64,000 nucleotides of DNA from Aquatica leii (lineage: Eukaryota > Arthropoda > Insecta > Coleoptera > Lampyridae). Positions 50,401 to 59,340 of the stretch are shown piece after piece (position 1 is the first letter of the stretch; the number at the start of each line of letters is the position of its first letter). The stretch spans positions 65,097,389 through 65,161,388 of the forward strand of contig CM069435.1 in assembly GCA_035610365.1 (NCBI GenBank), read 5' to 3'. The position numbers and the translations under genes are program-made. The notes beneath the pieces are model-generated. The model had not been told where the DNA came from and ran no database searches. It was given only the letters and a program-made list of their open reading frames with translations.

Positions 50401-52923
50401 TTACTGCTGTTATCTCTTTTGCCTTAGTTATAGATACCATTTTACCGACTAATTTAATATTCATTTTACAATTATGCTCTTTATTAATAACAAATGTTTG
50501 GTCGAACACTGTTTCAAAAGGTACAATTTTGACCTAACGTATAAAATAACTATGATTTGTATTATATTTTTAACAAAACTTTGATTTAATTATATTTTCC
50601 AGTTCAAGAAAGAAGTCATCGACGAAGTAACAACTTCTGTAATGAATGCAGTCTCAAACATAAAACAAAATACTTCCTACCATGCTAGAAAATCAAAGTT
50701 TGATTGTTGCAAAAGACAACGTAAGAACCCTCTCGGTCTTAATTTATGCGAAATTGATGAGTAAGTGTCAGTTAATACTGCAAAGAATAGAGGAATACAT
50801 TTACACTTTGTAGAAAAGAATTGATAAAATCGTTAAAAATGGAACGCAAACTCGATAATAAATTAGAAAAACTAGAACAAAAAACCATGAAGATTAAAGA
50901 AAAGAAAATGGCATTGCAGACTAATGATGTAGCGAATGAATTTCAAATTCAGGCTAGCGATGTTAAAAGTGATATTGATAGTGTGTGTGTATCCGTGGTA
51001 GGAAAGCATGAAGTATTCGTTCCTCATATGTTAGGAGGCGAAACTTATCAGCACGAGTGGGAAGTAATTAACAGTGGATTGATAGAATGGTCTTCGAATG
51101 TAAGTCCTGTGCAGCACTTCAGTCCAATACATTTTGGTATAATTTTACTTTCAGACTGAACTACGTTATGCTTGGGGTTCTGAAACCTTAAAACCTGTTG
51201 CTAAAATTGTGCCGTGCCCAAAATTGAAAGTACAGGAAAAAGGAACCGTTACAATTCGCGTCGAGATTCCTAGTACGTTTATATTTTTAAAGTAATTCTA
51301 CGTTTTAATATTTTTTATTATGTATAGAGAAACCGGGTACATATGAGTGCTACTGGTATTTCTATCATGACGGTCGTCGCTTAGGTCAATGGGTTGGGTG
51401 TCTATTTACTGTCGACCCATCGCCTTTTAATTCGCCGTCAGCAAGTATGATAAAATCGAACGAAATAATATTACCCCCTCTTCATTTCAATACATCGACC
51501 CCTAAAAAACTGAAGTTGGATTCACCTCTAGAAAACGTCGATACCAACGTTGTTAACATCAGCGATAATCTTCAGAACATGGCACTTAACGAAGAAAATC
51601 AATTTGACAGTTGCGTAGGCTCTGAATCGGAACCTCAGAGTCTTATTTCGATTGGTCGCAGTATTTCCTCCATCAATTCGACTACGCCAAGCGACGAATT
51701 TGTTGTTTTGCGATTGCCACAAAACCAAGATAAAGATGACAAACCGCTAGAATCTGTAAACGTGTGTATACCTTTAGAAAACATAAAAGTCGAAAAGATT
51801 GATATCGATAATATGGAAGAACCTATTGAAAATGAAGATAACAATAATAATACTGAAACTGCAAATGAACTGTTTGAAGAGCCCATAATCAACGAAACCA
51901 AGGAATCACAATTTGCTTACGTTAACTACAATGGAGAAAAAATAGCAATTCCCAAGTCTTATTTACGATCCGATTTTCTAGCGACTGCTGAGGATGCTCC
52001 AGATCCCACTATGCTTAAGTCACAGGAAAGCGGGTCTTGCAAAACACCCGATGAAGCTTCTAAATCAGATAACATGACAAATTCTACAATTGAAAATAAA
52101 TCTCGATTGTTTGTGTTTCCTTTAAACTGTCCAGGTTTTGAAGTAGTTTACCCTTCAAACTCTATGAATGAAAGTATTAATCTGCATCTTAATGAAAGCT
52201 GTGAAAGTACACAAACCTCTATGACCGAACGGAACAATACATATCCGCCAAAGCACGATTATAACGCTTTTCCTATAAATTTTGGAAATGTTAGTATGTC
52301 ATCTTCATACACTGGAAATGCTTCTGAATGTATGAGGTGCCATTCATTATCTTATACACCGAACGTGTATGCCCAACCTAGTTATGCACCGGATTTTAAC
52401 CATTCTAAGTGTGGAGGGCAATACTGCCAACAATTCATAAACACCCGAGAAAAATCTACAGAAACTAGTTGCTCCACTCCTTCAACTACAAACATCCCTA
52501 GGTACCCACAAAATCTTATTAACTCAACAGCTTCTATTCATGAAAATATACCTTCTGCGCCACATCCTCCACAAACCACGCAAAATGAAGCAAATGTACA
52601 GATGTTTCCAGATACGCTTGTGACGGGTGCGGTTAACGTTGCGTCTTCAGCTATCAACACAGCTCGCACTGTTTTAAATATGTTCACAACTAAATCCGAA
52701 CAGGTTAGAAACCAAACTAATTTAACGCAATATCGTTATTTGATTTATGTTACAGGGAAGATGGCAAAACGGTCATTGGGTCACAAACGATCCCAATTCT
52801 CCTAGAGAAAAGGCTTTAAGGGTTTTATACGAAATGGGTTTTTGGGATCGTGATTTGAATGCAACATTACTGGCACGTTACAACGATGACATCCAAAGGG
52901 TTATATCAGAGTTACTGCAATAA
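38489..52923 (+). CDS. NBR1-like selective autophagy receptor (PB1 - FW - UBA), 7 exons
   Basis: Likely cargo receptor that links ubiquitinated cargo to the autophagosome. Exons: 38489-38644, 38698-38991, 50603-50760, 50814-51099, 51155-51272, 51328-52703 and 52756-52923, all GT-AG, 851 codons plus stop. Residues 1-95 form a PB1-like fold with an OPCA-like SIDDKEFPIESQLDFQIALY. Residues of about 260-367 are the NBR1/FW domain: HMLGGETYQHEWEVINSG, IEWSSN, RYAWGSETLKP, GTYECYWYF and GRRLGQWVGC carry the conserved tryptophans. The middle is disordered; DEFVVL (F462-L465), preceded by acidic residues, is a good LC3-interacting motif. Residues of about 811-851 (LRVLYEMGFWDRDLNATLLA) are the UBA domain. 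No ZZ zinc finger is visible, unlike vertebrate NBR1 and Ref(2)P. Intron 2 is 11.6 kb and loaded with transposons. A second possible start is three codons downstream. Confidence 0.87.
38992..40225. other. Start of the long NBR1-like intron
   Basis: Non-coding intron sequence with no recognised repeat before the copia element begins. Confidence 0.4.
40228..42640 (-). pseudogene. pol: copia pol: protease, integrase, reverse transcriptase (broken)
   Basis: Protease: SSLWYIDSGCSNHMSNN near 42590, active-site DSG intact. Integrase zinc domain KCVSCILEKQCRKSF near 42095, then LLHTDLIGPF (first Asp), YIFTLIDDHSRKVFAYFLK and IQSDNGS (second Asp) at 42020-41801; the frame breaks here. The integrase C-terminal part and linker are at 41635-40979 (RTSIFGSPTYAHIPAEKRKK-like and SKKYIFVRYEHSKAYRLFDP). 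RT: DYNETFSPVIRYSSLRLLIA and VENAFLHGNLKETIYMQQSE at 40790-40610. The following IIIIALYVDYFVFYNN near 40460 has YVDY where YVDD is expected. KDLGPARHILGMAISRDQD near 40350 continues the domain. The element cannot be active. Confidence 0.85.
42667..43359 (-). pseudogene. copia gag (mostly open)
   Basis: A 230-residue open frame: MKGRENYQEWKFQVKNIL at the start, the Gag_pre/UBN2-type segment with DAWTALQKAYEDKGLYSRLK, then SMDDYVNEFLNFSQQL and ILSGLSDEYDPMVMALE-like text. The CCHC zinc knuckle reads CSYCKKTSHWKSEC near 42775, with C-x2-C-x4-H-x4-C spacing intact. It ends at a stop near 42670; the protease follows in another frame. Confidence 0.85.
43511..43525 (-). other. copia primer-binding site (initiator tRNA-Met half molecule)
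   Basis: On the minus strand reads GATTATGGGCCCAGA directly after the LTR. The core TTATGGGCCCAG is the site known for Drosophila copia, which pairs with an internal segment of initiator tRNA-Met. Confidence 0.8.
43526..43728 (-). repeat. 5' LTR of the copia element
   Basis: About 203 bp, starting TGTTAGAAATATTT and ending GCTGCTAGCA, followed immediately by the primer site. It contains an ATTAATAAAC polyadenylation-like signal. The outer flank is GTACT, which would be one half of the target duplication; the partner LTR is lost. Confidence 0.75.
44400..45475 (+). repeat. Dispersed repeat family A, copy 2
   Basis: Same repeat and orientation as 16310-16850, including the GTTCGAACCCTGCC plus poly-T portion near 45122-45155 and the CCACACCAGTTTTTTTA end. 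It is interrupted by a 547-bp MITE at 44439-44985 that copy 1 lacks. Confidence 0.75.
44439..44985. mobile_element. pogo-type MITE with TA target duplication
   Basis: Left end CAGTCGAACTCCTATATAGTGATG. Right end, reverse-complemented, CAGTCGGACCTCCATTCAAT, with further inner similarity (TAGTGATGTT). TA flanks both ends (44437-44438, 44986-44987). Copy 1 of the host repeat (16350-16370) has the uninterrupted site GTAAATTATTTGAAG, a natural empty-site control. Non-coding, so non-autonomous; CAGTC ends are typical of pogo/Tigger families. Confidence 0.85.
46258..46620 (-). pseudogene. Tc/mariner-like transposase fragment
   Basis: C-terminal catalytic fragment: CWLQQDSPPAHNSRVIKDYL and RVLSTHSETTWPARSPDITA, then LDFFLFFLC. 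The QQD(G)APAH catalytic aspartate and PARSPD(L)xPLDFF motif are characteristic of insect Tc/mariner-type transposases of the DDE_3 group. The N-terminal half is missing. The segment just before, HDMAKLDKYHVGPAWPC, is not family sequence and comes from an inserted perfect hairpin (46459-46505). Confidence 0.7.
46459..46505. repeat. Perfect 15-bp hairpin in the transposase fragment
   Basis: ACATGGCCAAGCTGG (46459-46473) is exactly complementary to 46491-46505, with a 17-nt loop. It is unusually GC-rich for this window. Confidence 0.85.
48754..49340. other. Intron sequence without recognised features
   Basis: AT-rich part of the NBR1-like intron; nothing coding or repeated recognised. Confidence 0.35.
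49350..49490. repeat. Two-copy direct repeat, GC-rich
   Basis: TCAGCGGCCG...CGACGTAGGTATTGGATC at about 49351-49383 recurs as TCAGCGGCCGACGACGTGGGTATTGGATC at about 49454-49482, about 100 bp apart. It may be a leader tandem repeat of the LTR element that follows on the minus strand. Confidence 0.65.
49500..50180 (-). repeat. Probable LTR and leader of a degraded retroelement
   Basis: On the minus strand a TATATAAAT box lies at 49919-49911. The transcript would run into ACATTTTATTGGAGACCCCCG near 49520, a typical LTR end followed by a primer-site-like TGGAGACCCC, then the GC-rich repeats. No coding region of this element is seen; it may be a solo LTR with leader. Borders are uncertain. Confidence 0.4.
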
Positions 52924-53212
52924 TTCTAATGTAGTTTTTGGAGGATTTTATGTTTAATTTTTTCGACTATTAAAAAATTGATACGGATCTATTCGTATTT
53001 CTAATATAAGTTTAAGTAGCAGCTTAACTTCACTGTCTTTAGTCCAGAAATATATATATTGTTTTAACTAGTTGTTTGGTTGCGTAGCATCGTTTATGTT
53101 AATCATATGGGTTTGTGATATTTAATATATTATTGGTAGTTGTATGGGTGTTTACGTGTATGCTTAGATGTAACTCTTGTGTATTTCAACTAATATATAT
53201 ATAACTTGATTC

Positions 53213-53218
53213 AATAAA
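53213..53218 (+). terminator. Polyadenylation signal of the NBR1-like gene
   Basis: AATAAA 290 bases after the stop codon, the first canonical signal downstream. Confidence 0.65.
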
Positions 53219-53626
53219 CATTAGCGTATTATGTTGCAATCAACCATTGTTTTACAATGTTCCGAAGGTGTTTACAAGTTTAGGATTCTATGATACAGAG
53301 GGAAAATATTGACACACAAACAAGTGATCGAATTAAAAAAACTTAGTGCTGCTCCTGACAAAAATTTGTCAAATCAGTGTTTTTCGCAGTTTTTTTAGGC
53401 AGAGCCTACTTTGAGGTTTTAACTTCAACCAAGATTGTTACGTTGTCAATTCAAATTTTAAAACCAAGTCCTTTTTATTTTTTAGTTATTAATTTTTCTT
53501 TAAACTTCTAGTAATTTTCTAATTAAAACAACTACGAATGTTATGTTTACTTTATTAGCTTCGCATTGAAACCAAATCCGATGTTAACACTGTTCTTGTA
53601 CATTTTGTATATTTGTGTATCACAAC

Positions 53627-54368
53627 TAGTCCTGGGTCGTTGTATCGATATATCGATACGTATCGATACGTCGGGCGTATCGATACGCCGATACAAACTA
53701 CAAGCTCGTATCGATATATCGATATTTCGATACGTATCGAAATATCGATACGTATCGATATACCGATACGTTTCCATATTTCGATACGTATCGATATTTC
53801 GATACGTATCGATATTCCGATACATGTCGATATTTTGATACGTATCGATATCTCGATACGTATCGATACTCCGATACGTATCGATATTCCGATACATGTC
53901 GATATTTCGATACGTATCGATATTTCGATACGTATCGATATTTCGATACGTATCGATATTTCGATACGTAAAGAATCCATGTTTACCTCAAATGTTATGG
54001 TAATTGGTAAAGGTTATTATAAAAAAAACAGAAATCAAAACCATACTACTACACAGATACATTGATATTTAGATACGTATTGGGTATACCGATTACCGAT
54101 ACATGTCGATATTTCGATACGTATCGATATTTCGATACGTATCGATATTTCGATACGTATCGATACTCCGATACGTATCGATACTCCGATACGTATCGAT
54201 ACTTCGATACGTATCGATATTTCGATACGTATCGATATTTCGATACGTATCGATACTCCGATACGTATCGATATTTCGATACGTATCGATATTTCGATAT
54301 ATCGATACGTATCGATACAAATTGCGTATCGATATTCGCTACACAAAATTCCGTATCGCCCAGCACTA
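53627..54368. mobile_element. hAT-type MITE made of a palindromic 18-bp satellite
   Basis: The 742-bp element starts TAGTCCTGGGTCG and ends (reverse-complemented) TAGTGCTGGGCGATACGG. It is flanked by the perfect 8-bp duplication ATCACAAC (53619-53626 and 54369-54376), the hAT hallmark. The interior consists of two arrays (about 53640-53970 and 54098-54335) of the unit CGATACGTATCGATATTT with ATATTT/ATACTC/ATATTCC variants. The unit is palindromic and its length is a multiple of three without stops, so long reading frames appear on both strands by chance; they are not genes. The core TATCGATA occurs about 29 times by eye. Confidence 0.88.
53970..54097. other. Unique spacer between the two satellite arrays
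   Basis: Non-repeat sequence inside the hAT-type MITE, possibly the original MITE core. No coding potential. Confidence 0.5.
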
Positions 54369-54599
54369 ATCACAACTTGCTAAACGTTAGTTTAGCATTT
54401 GTTCTCAGTTGAAACTGACGGCAGAAGTACGCATCGTCACGTCTTACTAGCTCAAAACAAATGGCTGAAAAAACATGCTTTGTAGGCGCACGCGTTGAAC
54501 GCTATTTATTTAAACCGACAAGGTCTTCTTAATACTTACAACTCGATCGTCGAATGCTCTCGAAACTTCTATGCGTTTTTCTGACCCTTTCTTAAGACT

Positions 54600-55130
54600 G
54601 TTCTGTCCCAGAACAGAATGCTGGACGCAGCACTGATAGAAAGGATCGTGGTGATAGCAGCAGCTCTCCATTTCGACAACTTCCTTGAGCGTAAAAGTAG
54701 CAGTCGATGGAGTTTTTCCGACCTGTTGCTTTACTTGAATGGTAACTGTTGACCAACACTTCAATGTCTGTTCCTCGGACGACGACCCGCAACATATTTC
54801 GAACTGTCTTCCAATTCAGTTAATCTAAGCCGCAACCAAGCTTAGGTACTGCCAATATCTTAATATCGTAAAACTCCATTTCTCTCTTTAGATTCTATAT
54901 GGTTCGCCACAGGTTTTCATATGACGGCTTTGCACATAAGTACTTCTTGGTGACCCGATAGAAAACGAAGCGTCGGTTATCACGTAATTTTAAGTATGCC
55001 GATTGCTGTCTTCGTAGTTCATCTAGCCGCCCGAATTCTTAAATACGACTGCAGTCCCTCTACACATCTTAAGATCTCCGCTCGCGCAGTGCGATGGCGT
55101 AATCTTTACATGTTTGGAACAGATTTTGTT
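54600..55130 (-). pseudogene. Retroelement 3' module: macro domain plus CCCH-like zinc finger
   Basis: Minus strand, several frame breaks. The segment near 55070-55030 reads DLKMCRGTAVVFKNSG, the macro-domain ligand loop (family pattern DxxMGxGIAxxFK), preceded by CKDYAIA. Then GRLDELRRQQSAYLKLRDNR, RFVFYRVTKKYLCAKPSYEN and YDIKILAVPKLGCGLD with NWKTVRNMLRVV and GTDIEVLV. The PxxGCGLD and final TDIxVxV segments are those of TARG1/Poa1p-type macro domains, which bind or hydrolyse ADP-ribose adducts. About 25 residues later comes CYFYAQGSCRNGE, and in the next frame CCYHHDP: the spacing of a C-x7-C-x5-C-x3-H finger if one frameshift is allowed. It sits after the integrase and before the 3' LTR. 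Two in-frame stops lie in the macro part. Confidence 0.75.
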
Positions 55131-55251
55131 GCGCCTCGGTGGTAATTCCGAACTTAGCCTTTCCAGTAACCCCGTACATGGTTATAAACTTATCGAAGTG
55201 GATCCCATCGACTTGATTCCTGGTTCTACTCGTTACTACTCTGATTCGAAC

Positions 55252-56510
55252 CTAGTCTTGGATAATGTTATCGCCAGCAAACGGGGCTAGGCGATCGATG
55301 TGGACCACTTTTGGTTTGCCTCTGGCTGGTTGGGCCCTAAAAACCACGTCTTCTTTTAGGAATATATACAACCACACCATGCCGCCCAGTTGAAACCCAC
55401 CGCTTTGTGCCTTGACGTCATATCTGGTCTTCATTCTTTCGCTGGCAATTTGTGTGTTTTTATCCACCTCATGTACTTCATCTAGCCTCTACATCAAATT
55501 GCGAACGTAGTCTTCTCCAGCCACTTCTTCCCGTCTTCGTCCAAATTGGAGGTCGCGAACAATCATATTTCACAACCGAGCATGACACAGGATCGTGTTT
55601 GGCCTGTGCTTTCGTGAACAGATGATCGGTATGCCATTAGAAATAGGTGACAGTACTAATCCCAATCTCTTGGGTGTGCAGACACCACTCTATAGGTAGT
55701 TTCCCATTGTTCGATTCATCCGTTCAACCATGCCGTCAGATTGAGGATAGAGAGAAGTCATTCTAGTTTACTTAATTCCCAACAGTCGGCAAACTTTTTG
55801 AAACAGCGCAGACTCAAAGTTGCGGCCTTGATCGTAATGTAATTCCAACGGAACTCCAAACCTACAAAAACTTTCACTAAAACGACTAGGACTGTAACTA
55901 CTTCTTGAGTGGGTATGGCGTAAGCCTCCGTCCATTTCGTGAAATAATCCATTGCTACCAGGATGTATTTGTTTCCCGAATCAGATAGGATCGGTCCTGC
56001 GTTATACTGTTTCATTGGTGCTTTAAGGTTTTTCACAGGAGCATTTCCTGATGCGCAGACCGCCCACTTACAGTACCATTTCTTGACGTCCTCTTTGCAG
56101 TACACCCAGTAGAATCTTTCGAACTTTCCTTAATGTCTTCTTTACGCCAAAGTGTCCTCGTGATGTACCATCGTGCAGATGCTGTAACACCTATGATACT
56201 CGGCTCTTTGGCACTACCAGCTGCAGTCTGCATTTCGTGCTGTCGACACTCTCTAAGGATCACTTAAAAAAGACCGTTTTTGACTCTCAAAGAGTCTCAC
56301 TGCTTTAATGTTTCTACCCAAACCACTCACTTCTTCCCAGGTTGGTCGTCAGCCGTTAGTTTTCTAGTTCAGGAGTACTCTTATATCGGGATGGTTTTCT
56401 TCTTTGCGACGCAGCTGCTCAGGTTCCCACTCGTCATCAACCATAACAGTTCTTCGGAGACATTCGATCTTTTCTTTAAGTCGCAAACAATAACTGCAGT
56501 TTGGCGAACA
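55252..56510 (-). pseudogene. pol: gypsy element 2 integrase and GPY/F region
   Basis: Zinc-domain remnant CKEDVKKWYCKWAVCASGNA near 56090, then PILSDSGNKYILVAMDYFTK and WTEAYAIPTQEV at 55985-55900 with the first catalytic aspartate in AMDYFTKW. LEFRWNYITIKAATLS near 55840 is a worn form of the second-aspartate segment. The C-terminal part MKTRYDVKAQSGGFQLGGMV near 55430 joins, by an internal deletion, to RGKPKVVHIDRLAPF (55325-55280), the gypsy GPY/F tail. Confidence 0.8.
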
Positions 56511-57060
56511 TGACCTTCTTGAAAAGGCATCAGTGTCCTGACTGCTTCCGGCATGGTGTCCTGTGTCATAGTCATACTCTTGCAGTCTCTCGATCTATCT
56601 TGGCACCTGTCCTTCCGGATTACGAAACTGCAATAGCCATTTCAAGGCGGCGTAGTCCGTCCTGAATAAAAATTCGCGTCTATACAGGTATTTATAAAAG
56701 TGCTCTACGGACTTGACTACTGCTAACAGTTCTCTTCTAGTCACGCAATAATTCCTTTCTGGCCTGGACGAAACTAAAATACGCGTTGCCTTTTTCTAGT
56801 CCATCTTGCACCTGTAAAACGAGTCCGAAGTTTTCTTGGATTGTGCACCTATAATAGACGATTTGTACCCGGATTTGCCAATATTGCTAAACCTTTGACA
56901 AAACTGACCGAAGTAAGAGCAGAATTTAGATGAAATGAAGACCGCCAAAACGCTTTCCAAAAATTAAAACAGACATCTAAGAGAACAATGAAATTTTGTT
57001 TTGGATACGGATGTAAGTAATCTGGCCATAGCGCAGTAGTGTAGCTGATTTCCCGAAAAT
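56510..57060 (-). pseudogene. gypsy element 2 RT end and RNase H remnant
   Basis: FANIAKPLTKLTEVRAEFR near 56885 marks the end of the RT connection. The polymerase core that should precede it is deleted, because the protease region lies directly upstream. Worn RNase H text follows to about 56510. Multiple stops. Confidence 0.6.
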
Positions 57061-57062
57061 TT

Positions 57063-57512
57063 TTATCCAGGACTGCCAACACCAGTCTTTGCATGCAGAG
57101 TCACGTCTTCACTCAATAAGACTCGCAAGGCTGCCATCTCTGACGAATGAAAAGGAATTTCCTCACTGCGGTGTTCAGGACATCGTTCTTCATATATAAG
57201 GATAGTTTTTCCGTGATGTCGTCTACCAGTACTTAATGGTCGAGTACTCCATTTCCCAAATAAATGGTGACTTTTACTTGTCCGTGAGTAAATATTTCTT
57301 CGCCAGTCGCCGCTCAAAGTCGTATTGTTACTGGCGATGTCTTCTCGTTTTCCAATGTTAGGACAAATGATGTGTTTTGTCGCTCCCATGCCAACCAGTA
57401 ACTGAACACTTCGTCCATTGATCTTCCCATCGAGATAAGAGTTGTGTAATTGCTCCCTATACGATACCATTTTAATGGTAAATTTCCGGGGCATGGCTCT
57501 TCTGGTCTTCAT
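57063..57512 (-). pseudogene. gypsy element 2 protease remnant
   Basis: SYLDGKINGRSVQLLVGMGA matches the retropepsin start of element 1 (YLNGKINGRSVQLLLDTEAT); here the DTG triad reads GMG. The rest is frameshifted. Confidence 0.7.
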
Positions 57513-57779
57513 TTGGGCATAGTACAGCGTCGTCGTACATGGCCTACTTCCCTGTAGTTCAGCACATCACTTCTCTTCCTCGAGCTACTTGTTCGCGGAA
57601 TATACGTCGCAGTGTTTTTTCGATGCTTTCCTATGTCTGCGCGAGTATTTCGGCAGCACAGCGAAGATTATCGCTGCTAGGTATGATGCCTGTTTTGCTG
57701 CTTCAAACAATAACGTCTGGGTTAAAAGCATCAACTGTCTTAGGTCAAGCTAAACGCAAAGTCTGCTGCGTTTCGCTGT

Positions 57780-58480
57780 CTCGAAGGCCGTCTAAGAAGG
57801 TTTGAATAGCTAATTCTCCAAGGAGGTATCTGGTGCTGTAGAATACGCAAGCCGTGCCAATCTGGCGATGTCAGCCTCAAACTCCTGAAGACTCCGCAGC
57901 TTTCTGAACACGACTTTTTATTTGGGCTTAGTACACCTGTTGAAGATGAGTTTCTCCATATCTCATTTCTAAACGTGAAATTAAAAGTTCGTAATTTCCT
58001 TGCAGGTGGTCAAGAGCAGTCTGCAAAATTGCAAGCACTTGTTTACATAAAGCTACTATTAAAGTCGTCGCTTTCTGCTTATTACACCAGCCATTAGCTG
58101 TAGCTACGTCTTCAAACTACTTGCAATATGTTGACCAAGGAGTTTTTCCATCAAAATTTGGGTGGAAAAACTTATTACTGGCTTCTTCCCGACGATCCAT
58201 TAATAATTCTTGGCTCGTGATACTTTCTTCACCATGGCAATTCACTTGGTTCATTCTCTCTTCAAGCAGTTGCATTCTTTCTCCTAAATTAAAAATACTT
58301 GCTTGCGTTTGTTCTTTGACAGTTTTCATTTGATTCTTAATACTGGTTCTCATTTCTTCTATTTTCCAATAATTTATCTTCCATTTTTATAGAATTTTCG
58401 GGCACTTTTTTCTTTTCATCAATTTTTAATTTATTGATTCGAGAATTTTTATTTATTGATTTCGATAATTTTTTATCCAT
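57780..58480 (-). pseudogene. gypsy element 2 gag remnant
   Basis: Start codon at 58480-58478 (MDKKLSKSINKNSRINKLKI), coiled coil to about 58250 (MRTSIKNQMKTVKEQTQASI, LGERMQLLEERMNQV), then a capsid-like part with several breaks, parallel to element 1. Confidence 0.75.
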
Positions 58481-58625
58481 GTTTGTTTGTGAACGAGTCA
58501 CCAGTATAAGTTAATAAACACGAATAAAAAGTTTGATAAGATATACAGACATACTTTTAAAATGCAATTTTTGTATAATACATTTTAATAACGAACGGTC
58601 CTTTATTATTTTATATTATATGCAC

Positions 58626-58768
58626 TGATAATAGTATATTATATATCAAGGTTGAGAAGTGCATCATTATAACCTAAGCGATAGATTATATGGCGAGACG
58701 CGAAGCGTCGAGGGATATAAATCGCGCAGGTTATAATGAACTTCTCAACCGTGTTATATATACAATTT
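58626..58768 (-). repeat. Hairpin repeat fused to the MITE, copy B
   Basis: GGTTGAGAAGT (58650-58660) pairs perfectly with 58740-58750 and CATTATAACCT (58665-58675) with 58728-58738. The centre contains GAGACGCGAAGCGTCGAG. Inverted copy of 24350-24490. Confidence 0.8.
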
Positions 58769-59340
58769 TTTCCACTACTAGAATTATTAAAACTTTTCTA
58801 CCTGTTACTAAATCAAATTTAAAATTTAAGATGTTAATTTTAAATTAAAAATCAAGTCAGTAATTCTGACAGTTGTCATTAGTTTAATAGAATTAATTTT
58901 GACGTAATTCTTAATTGTGATTTAAAACACAAAAATAAACAGATAACGTAAGTTTTTATTGCTAAAGTTGTTTAAATTGTTTAAAAACTTTATTATTTTA
59001 AGCATTGATTATATCTAAAACATATTTAATTCAATAATATTCACATTTAATTAAGCGCGAACTTCAAATAACTTACTTTTTAAAATCAAATTAATTTATT
59101 AATTGAGCGATTTGAAAACTTAAATTAGCATTAAATAAAATCTCTTGCTCTTGGTACGCAGTTTGGTAAACTTTTTTTCTTTGAAACTGTTGTAGTATTA
59201 TCAGAAAATGTAAATATGTTCATTATTAACTACTAGTTAATAATGAAATATTATTTACCTGCGCCTAAAAAAGTACAACTTCACGGCCTTCTATTATACG
59301 TAATAATGCAAGCGTATACAACTAGTAGTGGAAAAAATAG
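58768..59340 (-). mobile_element. MITE with TTTTTCCACTACTAG terminal inverted repeats, copy B
   Basis: Inverted, longer copy of 23956-24348. It starts TTTTTTCCACTACTAG and ends CTAGTAGTGGAAAAAAT. It includes the perfect 25-nt palindrome at 59221-59245 and about 180 bp absent from copy A. It sits inside the gypsy element 2 leader: gypsy-like leader text (CGATATCACT, ATTACGGAAGCG) resumes at about 59345. Confidence 0.75.

Noticed and set aside
53547..54412. Eight or more long reading frames (75-150 codons) rich in I-R-I-D-I-S or R-Y-V-S-I-F
   Set aside because: They are by-products of a palindromic 18-bp tandem repeat without stops; the frames exist on both strands and share no start context or codon bias.
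55600..58400. Plus-strand ORFs across gypsy element 2
   Set aside because: All coding similarity is on the minus strand; the plus frames have no motif.
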